A stretch of DNA of 64,000 nt from Novosphingobium resinovorum (lineage in GTDB: Bacteria > Pseudomonadota > Alphaproteobacteria > Sphingomonadales > Sphingomonadaceae): positions 1,116,001-1,180,000 of the forward strand of contig NZ_CP017075.1 of the NCBI RefSeq assembly GCF_001742225.1, written 5' to 3'. This document shows, piece after piece, positions 17,178 to 26,059 of this stretch (its first letter is position 1; each line of letters opens with the position of its first letter). The position numbers were made by a program, and so were the translations under genes. The notes under the pieces were generated by a model. The model worked only from the letters and a program-made list of their open reading frames with translations. It had not been told where the DNA came from and ran no database searches.

Positions 17178-18739
17178 GCCGCTGTTTCCCGGGCGATCTC
17201 GGCAGCCAGCCCCGTTCGATCGAGCTTGCCATTGGGACCGGTCGGCATCGAATCACGCCAATGGATCACTTTTGGTTGCATGAAATTTGGCAGTTCCTGC
17301 ATGAGTTTACGGGGTAGTTCTTCAATTGCATCTGAAGATCCGGCCGATGCCCGCACGACGAGGTGCACCGTCTGCCCCAGACGTTCATCCGGAAGGCCCA
17401 GCGCAACCGCCTCGGCCACTAGACCGGTCGCAAGTGCAGCTTCCTCGACTTCCTGAGGGGAGATGCGATTGCCCGCGCTCTTGATCATCGCGTCGCGGCG
17501 CCCGACGAAGTAGAGCAGGCCGTCAGCCTCGCGCTTCGCCCGGTCGCCTGACCAGACGGCGATTCCGCCATAACGCGACGCGGCAGGAGCAGGCTTGTAG
17601 CGCTCGGCCGTACGGACGGGATCCCGCCAGTAGCCTTGCGCCACCAAAGGTCCGCAGTGGACCAGCTCGCCTTCTTCTCCATCCTGAGAAACGTCACCCA
17701 ACTCATTGATAATGAGTATCTCTGCGTGAGGAATGGCCTTGCCCATCGATGTCGGGTGCGTGTCGACGAGATCGGGATCGAGGTAAGTCGATCGAAACGC
17801 TTCCGTCAGCCCATACATCGGGAAGAGCCGCGCCTGAGGGAACAGCGCCCGCAACCGGCGAACGAGATCGACGGTCAATGCGCCGCCGCTGTTGGTCAGC
17901 CGTCGCAGACGCGCCGCCGTCTCGGGCGGCCATTCCATCTCCGTGACCTGCACCCACAAGGGCGGGACCGCGGCCAGCGTGGTGATCGCGTGGCGCTCTA
18001 CCGCCTTCACCAGATCGCGCGGCATCAGGTAGTCGAGCGGCACCACGCAGCCACCGGCGTACCATGTCGAAAGCAGCTGGTTCTGCCCGTAGTCGAACGA
18101 CAGCGGCAGAACTGCCAGCGTCCGGTCGTCCCGCACCATGCCGAGATAATAGGCGACGCTCTCTGCACCGAGCCACATGTTCGCATGGCTGAGCATGACG
18201 CCCTTGGGGCGCCCCGTGGACCCGCTGGTGTAGAGAATCGCCGCCAGATCGTCGGGATCGGCCTGTGAGGGAAGCATCTCGCCGGCCAGTTCGGCAGCCA
18301 CCGCCAGCGCGTCCGCCTCGCCCAGTTCCCGGCAATCGGCCGGCACGTCGCCAGCCTCCAGCGTCTTGAGCCGGGCCGGCGTTGCGATCAGCAGCACAGC
18401 GCCGCTGTCCGACAGGATATGCGCGACCTGAGCGTGCTTGAGCAGCGGATTGACCGGCACATGCACCAGTCCCGCCCGTGCCGCCGCCAGAGGCATCAGG
18501 CACGTGAGTTCGCCCTTCGTCGCCCACGTCGCCACCCGCGCGCCCCGCTCGGGGACTTCGCGGGCCAGCCAGGCGGCCAGACGGGAGACACGCGTTCTTA
18601 AGTCCTTCCAGCTAAGAACGCCTTCGCGCAGCACCAGCGCATCATCCGCATCGGCGCCTCTCAGCACGAGGTGGTCGAGCGGCAAGACCGGATTTTCGGC
18701 GCTGTAAGGCGTTTCGCCGAGCATGGGTGGGCCGGACAT
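17174..18739 (-). CDS. XrtA-system acyl-CoA ligase (AMP-forming)
   Basis: ANL-superfamily adenylating enzyme of 521 aa. The nucleotide-binding loop ILYTSGSTGRPKG, the FPMYGLTE motif and a C-terminal PTGPNGKLDR segment with the catalytic Lys are all present. It activates a carboxylic acid, passing it to CoA or to the acyl carrier protein encoded on the opposite strand nearby. ATG at 18739 is my choice of start; the frame is open to a TTG at 18772, which would overlap the divergent gene. Its stop is coupled to the decarboxylase start. Confidence 0.87.
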   Translation of the reverse strand: MSGPPMLGETPYSAENPVLPLDHLVLRGADADDALVLREGVLSWKDLRTRVSRLAAWLAREVPERGARVATWATKGELTCLMPLAAARAGLVHVPVNPLLKHAQVAHILSDSGAVLLIATPARLKTLEAGDVPADCRELGEADALAVAAELAGEMLPSQADPDDLAAILYTSGSTGRPKGVMLSHANMWLGAESVAYYLGMVRDDRTLAVLPLSFDYGQNQLLSTWYAGGCVVPLDYLMPRDLVKAVERHAITTLAAVPPLWVQVTEMEWPPETAARLRRLTNSGGALTVDLVRRLRALFPQARLFPMYGLTEAFRSTYLDPDLVDTHPTSMGKAIPHAEILIINELGDVSQDGEEGELVHCGPLVAQGYWRDPVRTAERYKPAPAASRYGGIAVWSGDRAKREADGLLYFVGRRDAMIKSAGNRISPQEVEEAALATGLVAEAVALGLPDERLGQTVHLVVRASAGSSDAIEELPRKLMQELPNFMQPKVIHWRDSMPTGPNGKLDRTGLAAEIARETAA

Positions 18740-18765
18740 GAGAAGAGGAGGCTCCGCGAGGGTAC

Positions 18766-19785
18766 GTGGCAAGTTTGCAGATCGACTATCACTCCGATCT
18801 TAAGGAAGTGCAATCGGATGAGGCGCTTGCACGGCTGCTCTCCGACGCGGAGCAACGCGCGCCCTTCGACCGCCTCGCATGGTGGCAGGGTCTTGCCGAG
18901 CATTGCGGCATGGCGCCTCTGATCGCGGTGGCGCGGTCTTCCCGGGGCACGGCGGTCCTTCCGCTTTCCGCGAGTTCGGGGCACTTGTCCGCCCTGAGCA
19001 ACTGGTACACCTTCCGGTTCCGTCCCATTCTCGACGGAGACGCGCCGCTTCGCGACCTCGCCCGAGACCTCGCGCGGCGCTCTCATCGCGTGACGCTGCA
19101 CGGACTTCCCGATGAAGATCAGACGGCTTCGACGCTCGCCGCCGCTTTCGGCGCGGCGGGATGGCTCGTCCGGCGCGAAGTCTGCGACACCAACCGCATA
19201 TTGCCGGTCGCAGGGCGCGGCTTCGAGGACTACCTCGCGACCCGCCCGGGAAAGCTGCGCACGACGCTGAAGCGCAAGACCGGCAAGGTCGTGGCCCGCA
19301 TCCTGACCCGGTTCGACGCCGAAGCCTGGAGCCAGTACGAGGCGATCTACGCCGAAAGCTGGAAGCCCGAGGAAGGCTCACCCGCCTTCCTGCGCGCCTT
19401 TGCCGAAGCGGAAGGCGCAGCGGGCCGCCTGCGCCTTGCCCTCGCCCATTCCGCCGACAATCCTGACAGCCCCGCCATCGCTGCCCAGATGTGGACGGTG
19501 GAGGGCGGCACTGCCTTCATCCACAAGCTCGCCCATCGCGAGGCCGCGAAGCCGCTGTCCCCCGGCTCGGTGCTGACCGCCGCACTGATGCGCCACGTCA
19601 TCGAGATCGACCGCGTGGAGCTTGTCGACTTCGGCACCGGCGACGATCCCTACAAGCAGGATTGGATGGACACGCAGCGCCCACGCTTCCGGCTCGACAT
19701 GTTCCGCCCCTGGAATCCCCGCAACTGGCCTGCTCTTGGCAGGATCGGCCTGCGATCACTTGCCGCAAGTGCGAAGCGCGGCTAG
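18766..19785 (+). CDS. GNAT/FemAB-fold acyltransferase
   Basis: 339-aa protein with the acetyltransferase fold seen in BioF2-like (Acetyltransf_6) proteins. The central region has ARPGKLRTTLKRK-like basic residues, and the C-terminal part has VDFGTGDDPYKQDWM, a common end motif of this group. It is the first plus-strand gene of the divergent module and may transfer the acyl group activated by the neighbouring ligase and carrier protein. The start GTG at 18766 has GAGGG only 3 nt before it; a TTG at 18775 is an alternative. Confidence 0.75.
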   Translation: MASLQIDYHSDLKEVQSDEALARLLSDAEQRAPFDRLAWWQGLAEHCGMAPLIAVARSSRGTAVLPLSASSGHLSALSNWYTFRFRPILDGDAPLRDLARDLARRSHRVTLHGLPDEDQTASTLAAAFGAAGWLVRREVCDTNRILPVAGRGFEDYLATRPGKLRTTLKRKTGKVVARILTRFDAEAWSQYEAIYAESWKPEEGSPAFLRAFAEAEGAAGRLRLALAHSADNPDSPAIAAQMWTVEGGTAFIHKLAHREAAKPLSPGSVLTAALMRHVIEIDRVELVDFGTGDDPYKQDWMDTQRPRFRLDMFRPWNPRNWPALGRIGLRSLAASAKRG

Positions 19786-19821
19786 AGGGCGCCGTCAAGA
19801 ATGACAGATTGCCGAGGGGCC

Positions 19822-20082
19822 ATGCCAGACCAAAACGACCTGCTGCTGCGCCGGATACTGACGGATGTGCTCGGGCTGAAGCCGGGTCAGGCCGATACGT
19901 TCGATGCCGACACGGGGCTGTTCGGGCATCTTCCCGAACTCGATTCGATGGCCGTCGCCGGTCTCCTGACCGAGTTGGAAGACCGCCTCGACATCATCAT
20001 CGAGGATGACGAGATCGAAGGCGAGATGCTGGAAACCTACGGCGCGCTACTCACCTTCGTAGAGGCGAAGCGCGGCTCCTGA
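19822..20082 (+). CDS. Acyl carrier protein, XrtA-associated
   Basis: 86-aa acidic protein with the phosphopantetheine attachment site ELDSMAVAG, Ser42. Helical pattern and size are those of a stand-alone acyl carrier protein. It is not next to fatty-acid synthase genes but sits between an acyltransferase and two hydrolases, so it probably carries the acyl or aminoacyl group for this module. ATG at 19822 has GAGGGG upstream; an in-frame ATG at 19801 is less likely. Its stop overlaps the next start (TGATG). Confidence 0.88.
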   Translation: MPDQNDLLLRRILTDVLGLKPGQADTFDADTGLFGHLPELDSMAVAGLLTELEDRLDIIIEDDEIEGEMLETYGALLTFVEAKRGS

Positions 20083-20759
20083 TGGTTCCCGCACGCTGGC
20101 CCTGCCCGCTCCCCGGCGGCGGAACCAGCGAGGAATTCGCGCTGTCCCGTGATGCGGGACGCGAACGCCGCCTGCTGATCGTCCCTGCCCTGTTTGACGA
20201 AGCCAACAAGCTGCGGCGCTTCACCGTGGACGTCATGCGGCGACTGGATGCGACAGGGATCGACAGCGTCCTGCTCGACCTGCCAGGCTGCAACGAAAGC
20301 CTGCAACCGCTCCATGTGCAGGAGCCTGCCGACTGGCTGGATGCCGTGACCGCCGCCGCGCACCATTTCGGGGCCACGCACGCGCTGGGAATTCGCGGCG
20401 GCTGCCTGTTCACACCCCGGCACCTCCCCGCGCTGCACTACGCTCCGGCAAAGGCGTCCGCGATTCTGCGTCAGATGATGCGGGCGCGCATCCTGTCCTC
20501 GCGAGAGGCCGGCCGGGAAGAGAACCGCGAGACCCTTTCAGAGGCGGCTCTGGAGCACGGTATCACGCTTGCCGGATACGAACTTGGAGCCGATTTCTAC
20601 CGTCACTTCGAATCGATGGTCGCGAACGAGACCGCGACCGCCATCGCTCAGGAAGACCTCGGCGGCGGCGGCGGCCTGTGGCTTCGTGCGGAGCCGGACG
20701 AAAGCCCGGATCAAGCCGATGCCCTCTCTGCCATCCTTGCAAGGGCAATCGGGCGGTGA
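20082..20759 (+). CDS. XrtA-system hydrolase 2 (alpha/beta fold)
   Basis: 225-aa protein of the alpha/beta-hydrolase group known from exosortase A loci as hydrolase 2. The N-terminal strand LLIVPALFDEANKLRRF is typical. The expected nucleophile elbow is not a standard G-x-S-x-G: the equivalent segment reads GIRGG, so catalysis by a Ser triad is doubtful. It may act on acyl carrier protein-bound intermediates or pair with hydrolase 1. Translation is coupled at both ends, by 1-nt and 4-nt overlaps. Confidence 0.8.
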   Translation: MVPARWPCPLPGGGTSEEFALSRDAGRERRLLIVPALFDEANKLRRFTVDVMRRLDATGIDSVLLDLPGCNESLQPLHVQEPADWLDAVTAAAHHFGATHALGIRGGCLFTPRHLPALHYAPAKASAILRQMMRARILSSREAGREENRETLSEAALEHGITLAGYELGADFYRHFESMVANETATAIAQEDLGGGGGLWLRAEPDESPDQADALSAILARAIGR

Positions 20760-21532
20760 CGCGGCGGCACTTCACATTCGACTGCGCCGGGGACCGGCTC
20801 GTTGCCACGCTTGACGATGCTGCGGGTGCGACCGCGCTTCTGCTGGTGTCGGGCGGCAACGAGATCCGTGCAGGGGCATGGAACGGTCAGGCTCACTTTG
20901 CCGCGCGGATCGCTGCGCACGGATTTCCGGTCCTGCGCTTCGACCGCCGGGGTGTGGGCGACAGTGAGGGCGAGAACCGAGGATTTCGGGCGAGCGCTGT
21001 CGACATTGCCGCCGCGCTGGAGGCCCTTCGCACCCGGGCTCCGCAGGTACGGCGCGTCATCGGCCTAGGTAACTGCGATGCCGCCAGCGCGCTCATGCTC
21101 GCTCGCGGCGCGGGGCTGGACGGTCTGGCCCTCTCCAATCCCTGGACCATCGAGACCGACGAAGAGGACGCGCCCGCCGAAGTGGTCCGCGATCACTACC
21201 GGCGGCGCCTTGCCGACCCGGCAGCGATCGGTCGCCTGCTGACGGGCAAGGTTTCGCTGATCAAACTGGCCCGCAGCCTGGCTTCCGCCGCGCGGCCCAC
21301 GCCTGCTGCGCCGACCGGCCTTGCCGCTGAAATATCGCAAGGGATCGCGGATTTTACAGGCCCCGTCCGCTTCCTGATCGCCGGGCGCGACCGCACCGGC
21401 CTCGCCTTTCTCTCGCGATGGGACAAGGCTGACGGGCGCATACGAACTTGCCCCGGGGCCAGCCACAGCTACGTCGAAGCGGATGCGCAGGACTGGCTGC
21501 TTGGCCAGGTCCTGGAAATGCTGCGAACCTGA
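20756..21532 (+). CDS. XrtA-system hydrolase 1 (alpha/beta fold)
   Basis: 258-aa alpha/beta-hydrolase-like protein. FDRRGVGDSEGEN is the usual loop after strand 4. The nucleophile elbow reads GLGNCDAA, so Asn-Cys replaces the usual Ser; a Cys nucleophile is possible. A C-terminal His lies in GASHSYVE. The start is a GTG at 20756 overlapping the previous stop (GTGA). It is the last gene of the plus-strand part of the module and is followed by a convergent regulator gene. Confidence 0.82.
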   Translation: MTRRHFTFDCAGDRLVATLDDAAGATALLLVSGGNEIRAGAWNGQAHFAARIAAHGFPVLRFDRRGVGDSEGENRGFRASAVDIAAALEALRTRAPQVRRVIGLGNCDAASALMLARGAGLDGLALSNPWTIETDEEDAPAEVVRDHYRRRLADPAAIGRLLTGKVSLIKLARSLASAARPTPAAPTGLAAEISQGIADFTGPVRFLIAGRDRTGLAFLSRWDKADGRIRTCPGASHSYVEADAQDWLLGQVLEMLRT

Positions 21533-21536
21533 GCGC

Positions 21537-21968
21537 TCAGGCCCGTGCAAGCGCCTCGGCAAGACCTTCGCGAATCGCGGAAAGTCTGCCGTACCAATCG
21601 CCCGTCGGCACTCCTTCCGGCTTCACCACTGCCAGCGACGGGTTACCTTTCACCTCGAAAGGCGACTTTTCGGCAATCGCCTTGGCGGCACCGCGCAAAG
21701 TGTACCCCTCGCGATGGACGAGTCGATCGATGTCGCGGATCAGCGCCACGTCTTCCGGACGATAATACCGCCGATTTCCGCTGCGCTTGATCGGCTGAAG
21801 GGAAGCAAACTGCTCTTCCCAGTAGCGCAGGACGTGCGGACGAATGGCGAGCGCTTTCGCAACCTCGCCTATGGTTCGCAGCGCCTGCGGCTCTTTCCCG
21901 TCATCGAATAGCGGGGATTCGTCGAAAAGCGTCACCTCTGCGGGCGCGCCGAGTCCTGAAACGTCCAT
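21537..21968 (-). CDS. MerR-family transcriptional regulator
   Basis: 143-aa regulator. A leader of about 30 residues precedes the MerR helix-turn-helix: TIGEVAKALAIRPHVLRYWE, then wing residues GNRRYYRPEDV. The C-terminal part is short and has no metal-binding Cys cluster. It is on the minus strand 28 nt downstream of ihfA, the usual ihfA-merR arrangement of alphaproteobacteria. It converges with the hydrolase 1 gene. Confidence 0.88.
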   Translation of the reverse strand: MDVSGLGAPAEVTLFDESPLFDDGKEPQALRTIGEVAKALAIRPHVLRYWEEQFASLQPIKRSGNRRYYRPEDVALIRDIDRLVHREGYTLRGAAKAIAEKSPFEVKGNPSLAVVKPEGVPTGDWYGRLSAIREGLAEALARA

Positions 21969-21996
21969 ACCTGCCTTTTCCCGACGGAATTTTCCG

Positions 21997-22293
21997 TCAA
22001 TCGGTGGCGATACGGTCCTTCAGCATCTGGCTGGCACGAAAGGTCATGACGCGCCGAGGCGTGATCGGCACTTCCACGCCGGTCTTGGGGTTGCGGCCGA
22101 TCCGTTCGCCCTTGTCGCGCAGCAGGAAAGTGCCGAAGCCCGAGATCTTGACGTTCTCGCCATCGCTGAGGGCCGTCGTCATGTGCTGCAGGATCGCTTC
22201 CACCATGGCAAGCGACTCGGCACGGGATATGCCCAGCTTGCGATGAATCGCTTCGGCAATCTCGGCCCTGGTCAAAGTATCCGTAGCGCGCAT
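21997..22293 (-). CDS. ihfA: Integration host factor alpha subunit
   Basis: 98-aa DNA-bending protein. The HU/IHF core is clear: KISGFGTF, then [22 protein letters not shown], containing the arm that enters the DNA minor groove with its key Pro. It acts as a heterodimer with IhfB in recombination and transcription. ATG at 22293 with GGGA just upstream is the sensible start; the open frame continues to 22380 but would add an unlikely hydrophobic stretch. Confidence 0.93.
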   Translation of the reverse strand: MRATDTLTRAEIAEAIHRKLGISRAESLAMVEAILQHMTTALSDGENVKISGFGTFLLRDKGERIGRNPKTGVEVPITPRRVMTFRASQMLKDRIATD

Positions 22294-22401
22294 CAATCCC
22301 GCATCCCCATAGTGCGCCGATGCGACGGATAATATTAGAAACAGGGAAGAAATCAACGGTGCGTCCAATATTGAACGCAACCGGAGCGGTACTGTCCCCC
22401 G

Positions 22402-23373
22402 TCAGATGCGAATTAGGCTCGCACCCCACGTAAAACCGCCACCCATGGCCTCCAGCATGACCAGATCGCCCTGCTTGATGCGACCGTCGCGCACTGCCAC
22501 GTCGAGTGCGAGCGGAACCGACGCAGCCGAGGTATTGGCGTGCTGGCCGACCGTCATGACCACCTTTTCGGGCGGCAGGCTGAGCTTCTTCGCCGTCGCA
22601 TCGAGGATCCGCGCATTGGCCTGATGCGGCACCAGCCAGTCGATGTCAGAGGTGGAAAGACCAGCCTCTTCAATGACTTCACGCAGGACTTCCGCAAGAT
22701 TGACGACGGCGTGGCGGAAGACCTCACGGCCTTTCATGCGCAGCTTGCCGACCGTCCCCGTGGTCGACGGACCGCCATCGACGAAGAGCAACTGGTTGTG
22801 CGCGCCATCGGCGTGAAGCCGGGTCGCGAGGATTCCCCGGGGAGTTTCACCCACCTGTTCCTGTGCCTCCAGCACGACGGCGCCCGCGCCATCGCCGAAG
22901 AGCACGCAAGTCGTGCGGTCTTCCCAGTCGAGAATGCGGCTGAAAGTCTCGGCCCCGATGACGAGCGCGCGCCTGGCCATGCCGGTGCGCAGCATCGAAT
23001 CGGCAACGCCGACGGCATAGAGAAAGCCCGAGCACACCGCAGCAACGTCGAAGGCGATTCCACCGGCACGGCAACCGAGCCGGCTCTGGACGATCGTGGC
23101 GCTGGCGGGGAACGTCTGGTCGGGCGTGGCGGTCGCCAGCACGATCAGGTCGATCGATTCGGCATCGATGCCCGCAGCCTCGATCGCCTTGCGCCCCGCT
23201 TCGGTGGCGAGGCTGGAGGTCGTCTCGTCGGCTTCGGCGATGTGGCGGTTGGAGATGCCGGTACGTTCGACGATCCATTCGTCGCTGGTATCGACCCGCT
23301 CCGCCAGTTCGGCGTTGCTGACGGCATTGCGCGGGAGCGCGGAGCCGGTTCCGATCAGTACCGAACGAATCAT
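22402..23373 (-). CDS. fabH: 3-oxoacyl-ACP synthase III
   Basis: 323-aa enzyme that starts fatty acid synthesis by condensing an acyl-CoA with malonyl-ACP. The triad is visible: Cys114 in [10 protein letters not shown], His in VPHQANARI and Asn in QHANTSAAS. It directly follows plsX, with a 1-nt overlap of stop and start, the classical plsX-fabH pair. The length is normal. Confidence 0.96.
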   Translation of the reverse strand: MIRSVLIGTGSALPRNAVSNAELAERVDTSDEWIVERTGISNRHIAEADETTSSLATEAGRKAIEAAGIDAESIDLIVLATATPDQTFPASATIVQSRLGCRAGGIAFDVAAVCSGFLYAVGVADSMLRTGMARRALVIGAETFSRILDWEDRTTCVLFGDGAGAVVLEAQEQVGETPRGILATRLHADGAHNQLLFVDGGPSTTGTVGKLRMKGREVFRHAVVNLAEVLREVIEEAGLSTSDIDWLVPHQANARILDATAKKLSLPPEKVVMTVGQHANTSAASVPLALDVAVRDGRIKQGDLVMLEAMGGGFTWGASLIRI

Positions 23374-24446
23374 CAGGCGCGCTCTTCCTGTACGCCGGTC
23401 AGCCCCTTAGGCATGCGCCAGGTCGACCCTCCCAGACGGGCCAGGTCGGCAGAGATACGCTCGGTCACGTTTTCCTCCAGGAGTCGGGCGGTGACCGCCA
23501 CGGCATTGGCCACGCCTGCAGCATTGGCGCTGCCGTGGCTCTTCACGACAATGCCGTTGAGGCCAAGGAAGACCGCGCCATTGTGATTGTTGGGATCGAG
23601 GTGGTGCTTGAGCAGGTCGGTCGCCGGCTTCGAGATCAGGAACCCGATCTTGGAGCGCAGCGAACTGCTGAAGCCGCGGCGCAGCAGGTCCGCGACGAAG
23701 CGGGCCGTGCCTTCCACCGCTTTTAGGGCGACGTTGCCGGTAAAACCGTCGGTCACGACCACATCGACGTCGCCGCGGCAGATCTTGTCCGCCTCGGTGA
23801 AGCCGTCGAAGGACATCGCAAGGTTTTCGGCCGCGCCCTTGAGCACAGCGGCTGCATCGCGCAGTTCCTCGGTGCCCTTGGTTTCTTCGGTGCCGATGTT
23901 GAGCAGACGCACACGCGGTTCGGCGCGGCCAGTGGCCACGCGCGAATAGGCCGCGCCCATGATCGCGAACTGGACCAGGTTGCGGCTGTCGCACTCGGTA
24001 TTGGCACCGAGGTCGAGCATGATGACGTCGTTGTCGCCCAGCGTCGGCAGCAGGGCCGCCAGTGCAGGACGATCGATGCCGGGCATCGTGCGCAAGGTCA
24101 GCTTGGAGATCGCCATCAGCGCGCCGGTATTGCCGCCGCTGACGGCAGCCCCGGCATGGCCGAGCTTCACCGCTTCGATCGCGCGCCCCATGGACGTGCC
24201 CTTGGCCCGGCGAAGCGCCTGACTGGGCTTGTCCTCACCGCTGATCACGCCATCGGTGTGCAGGATTTCAGAGCTGGCCCGCAAGTTCGGATGATTTTCG
24301 AGCGCGGCCTTGATCCGCACCTCATCACCGACGAGCAGGAACTTGAAACGGTCATGACGGCGGCGCGCAAGCGCGGCGCCTTCAATCATGACGCGCACGC
24401 CCTCGTCGCCGCCCATCGCATCGATAGCGATACGCGGCAAACTCAT
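23373..24446 (-). CDS. plsX: Phosphate acyltransferase PlsX
   Basis: 357-aa peripheral membrane enzyme that makes acyl-phosphate from acyl-ACP for phospholipid synthesis. The N-terminus [11 protein letters not shown] and the segment [12 protein letters not shown] are family signatures. It lies between rpmF and fabH on the minus strand, the conserved rpmF-plsX-fabH order, so transcription from the rpmF promoter is likely. Confidence 0.96.
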   Translation of the reverse strand: MSLPRIAIDAMGGDEGVRVMIEGAALARRRHDRFKFLLVGDEVRIKAALENHPNLRASSEILHTDGVISGEDKPSQALRRAKGTSMGRAIEAVKLGHAGAAVSGGNTGALMAISKLTLRTMPGIDRPALAALLPTLGDNDVIMLDLGANTECDSRNLVQFAIMGAAYSRVATGRAEPRVRLLNIGTEETKGTEELRDAAAVLKGAAENLAMSFDGFTEADKICRGDVDVVVTDGFTGNVALKAVEGTARFVADLLRRGFSSSLRSKIGFLISKPATDLLKHHLDPNNHNGAVFLGLNGIVVKSHGSANAAGVANAVAVTARLLEENVTERISADLARLGGSTWRMPKGLTGVQEERA

Positions 24447-24482
24447 GGGGCTTTCTCCGAAATACGTCGTAGGATCTAAGTC

Positions 24483-24662
24483 TTAGACTTCGACCGCGAC
24501 GATTTCACGACCGTTGTAGTGGCCGCAAGAATTGCACAGGTTGTGCGGGCGCTTCAGTTCGCCGCAGTTGCCGCATTCGTGGAATGCTTCAACCTTCAGC
24601 GCGTCATGGCTGCGGCGCATGCCCCGGCGGGAGGGCGAAGTCTTTCTTTTAGGGACAGCCAT
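24483..24662 (-). CDS. rpmF: 50S ribosomal protein L32
   Basis: Translation of the minus strand gives a 59-aa protein beginning [20 protein letters not shown] and ending VAVEV. It has a zinc-ribbon pair of CxxC motifs (CGNCG and CNSCG). Size and sequence are those of L32 from alphaproteobacteria. It lies 36 nt upstream of plsX, and AGGAACAGG precedes the ATG. Confidence 0.96.
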   Translation of the reverse strand: MAVPKRKTSPSRRGMRRSHDALKVEAFHECGNCGELKRPHNLCNSCGHYNGREIVAVEV

Positions 24663-24746
24663 TTCGGCACCTGTTCCTGCAAATACGTGTCTGTCAAAAA
24701 GGCCGCCGGTGACCGGGTAGGGACACGGCGGCTTGCGAAGGCGCGC

Positions 24747-24773
24747 CTATAACCCATTTCACGCGAGTTGCAA
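24747..24773 (-). promoter_or_regulatory. Candidate promoter of rpmF-plsX-fabH
   Basis: On the minus strand TTGCAA (24768-24773) is separated by 15 nt from TTATAG (24747-24752), about 85 nt before the L32 start. Position and spacing suit a housekeeping promoter; the match is moderate. Confidence 0.4.
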
Positions 24774-24823
24774 CCCGTTACTCCCTCCACCATCAAGCCG
24801 TCACCAATCGGGAGTACGCCTAT

Positions 24824-25216
24824 ATGATTCTGCAGACCACCCTCAGCATGTCCGCCGCAGCAGCCGTCGTCGCCTTCTGGCTGGCGGTGCGTACCGGCAA
24901 GGCGCGCATGGCGGCGAAGGTGTGGCACGGAGACGGCGAGAATCCCGTGCTTCTGCGCCGAATGCGCGCCCAGGCCAACTACGGCGAGAGCGCGCCGTTC
25001 GTGCTGATGCTGGTCGCCGCTATCGAGCTTTCCGGCAAGGCCGGGCAATGGCTTGCGATCGTCGGCGCACTCTATCTGCTGGCGCGCATCGCCCACGGGA
25101 TCGGGATGGACAAGGCTGAGAAATCTCCCCTGCGCGCGGCCGGCTTCATCGTCTCGGTGCTGACGTTGCTGGGACTCGCACTGATGGCCGTGCTGATCGC
25201 GACGGGGCGATTCTAG
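24824..25216 (+). CDS. MAPEG-family membrane protein
   Basis: 130-aa protein with four hydrophobic segments (about 5-22, 60-75, 78-95 and 108-126). The segment ENPVLLRRMRAQANYGESAPF fits the MAPEG family, membrane-associated proteins in eicosanoid and glutathione metabolism. Bacterial members are mostly of unknown function. GGGAG lies 9 nt before the ATG. Its end overlaps the convergent metallo-hydrolase gene by 4 nt. Confidence 0.85.
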   Translation: MILQTTLSMSAAAAVVAFWLAVRTGKARMAAKVWHGDGENPVLLRRMRAQANYGESAPFVLMLVAAIELSGKAGQWLAIVGALYLLARIAHGIGMDKAEKSPLRAAGFIVSVLTLLGLALMAVLIATGRF

Positions 25217-25893
25217 ACCGGTAGCCCGCGTTTGATCGCCTCGTCGCTGACGTAGGGATTCGTCAGACGCTCCTGTCCGAAAGTGCTCACCGGGCCGTGG
25301 CCGGGGACGAAAGTAACGTCGTCCCCGAGCGGCCAGAGCTTCTGCGTGATCGAGTGCAGCAAATCGTCGAGATTGCCGCGCGGGAAGTCCCAGCGGCCGA
25401 TGCCGTTCTGGAACAATACGTCGCCGACCATGGCGAACTTGCTGGGCTCGTGATGGAAGATGACGTGGCCGGGCGTGTGCCCCGGACAATGAACGACGTC
25501 GAGTTCCAGTTCGCCCACGGTGACCTTGTCGCCATCCTCCAGCCAGCGGTCGGGCTCGAAGGTATGTGCTTCCATGTTCCAGCGCGGCCCGTCGTCGTCG
25601 AGCTGCGCGATCCAGAAGCGGTCTTCCTCCTGCGGCCCCTCGATCGGCACGCCAAGCTCCTTGGCCAGCACGCCGGCCTGCCCGCAGTGGTCGAGGTGGC
25701 CGTGGGTAACGAGGATCTTCTCCAGCGTCACCCCGGTCTTCTCCAGTGCCTGCTTCAGCTTGTGCAGGTCACCGCCGGGATCGACCAGCGCGCCCTTCAT
25801 CGTGGCCGTACACCACAGGAGCGAGCAGTTCTGCTGGAGGGGCGTGACGGGAATGATCCCCACGCGCATCTGTTGTTCGGTGCCTTGCGTCAT
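25213..25893 (-). CDS. MBL-fold metallo-hydrolase (glyoxalase II-like)
   Basis: 226-aa metallo-beta-lactamase fold protein. The zinc motif THGHLDH is followed by HCPGHTPGH, then VGDVLF and a late FVPGHGP, a complete set of metal ligands. It resembles small glyoxalase II-like hydrolases that act on thioesters. Start at ATG 25893 is likely; the frame opens further upstream without a clear ribosome site, and an ATG at 25869 is possible. Confidence 0.88.
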   Translation of the reverse strand: MTQGTEQQMRVGIIPVTPLQQNCSLLWCTATMKGALVDPGGDLHKLKQALEKTGVTLEKILVTHGHLDHCGQAGVLAKELGVPIEGPQEEDRFWIAQLDDDGPRWNMEAHTFEPDRWLEDGDKVTVGELELDVVHCPGHTPGHVIFHHEPSKFAMVGDVLFQNGIGRWDFPRGNLDDLLHSITQKLWPLGDDVTFVPGHGPVSTFGQERLTNPYVSDEAIKRGLPV

Positions 25894-25961
25894 GCCCTTG
25901 GAAATGGCCGCAGAGCGCCGCGAATGCAACCGGGCTGAAGTTTGTCCGCTTCAGGCGGATT

Positions 25962-26042
25962 CGGCACCGGCCCACGCCCCCACCCGACCTCCCATCAAGG
26001 ATACACTAGTGGGAGGTCGGGTGGGGGCGTGGGCCGGTGCCG
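25962..26042. repeat. Perfect 33-bp inverted repeat
   Basis: Positions 25962-25994 and 26010-26042 are exact reverse complements of each other, with a 15-nt loop. The arms are very GC-rich, starting CGGCACCGGCCCACGCC. No T run follows either arm. It lies between two minus-strand genes. It could be a terminator of an unusual kind or a mobile palindromic repeat. Confidence 0.85.
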
Positions 26043-26059
26043 CTTCAACAGAACAAACT

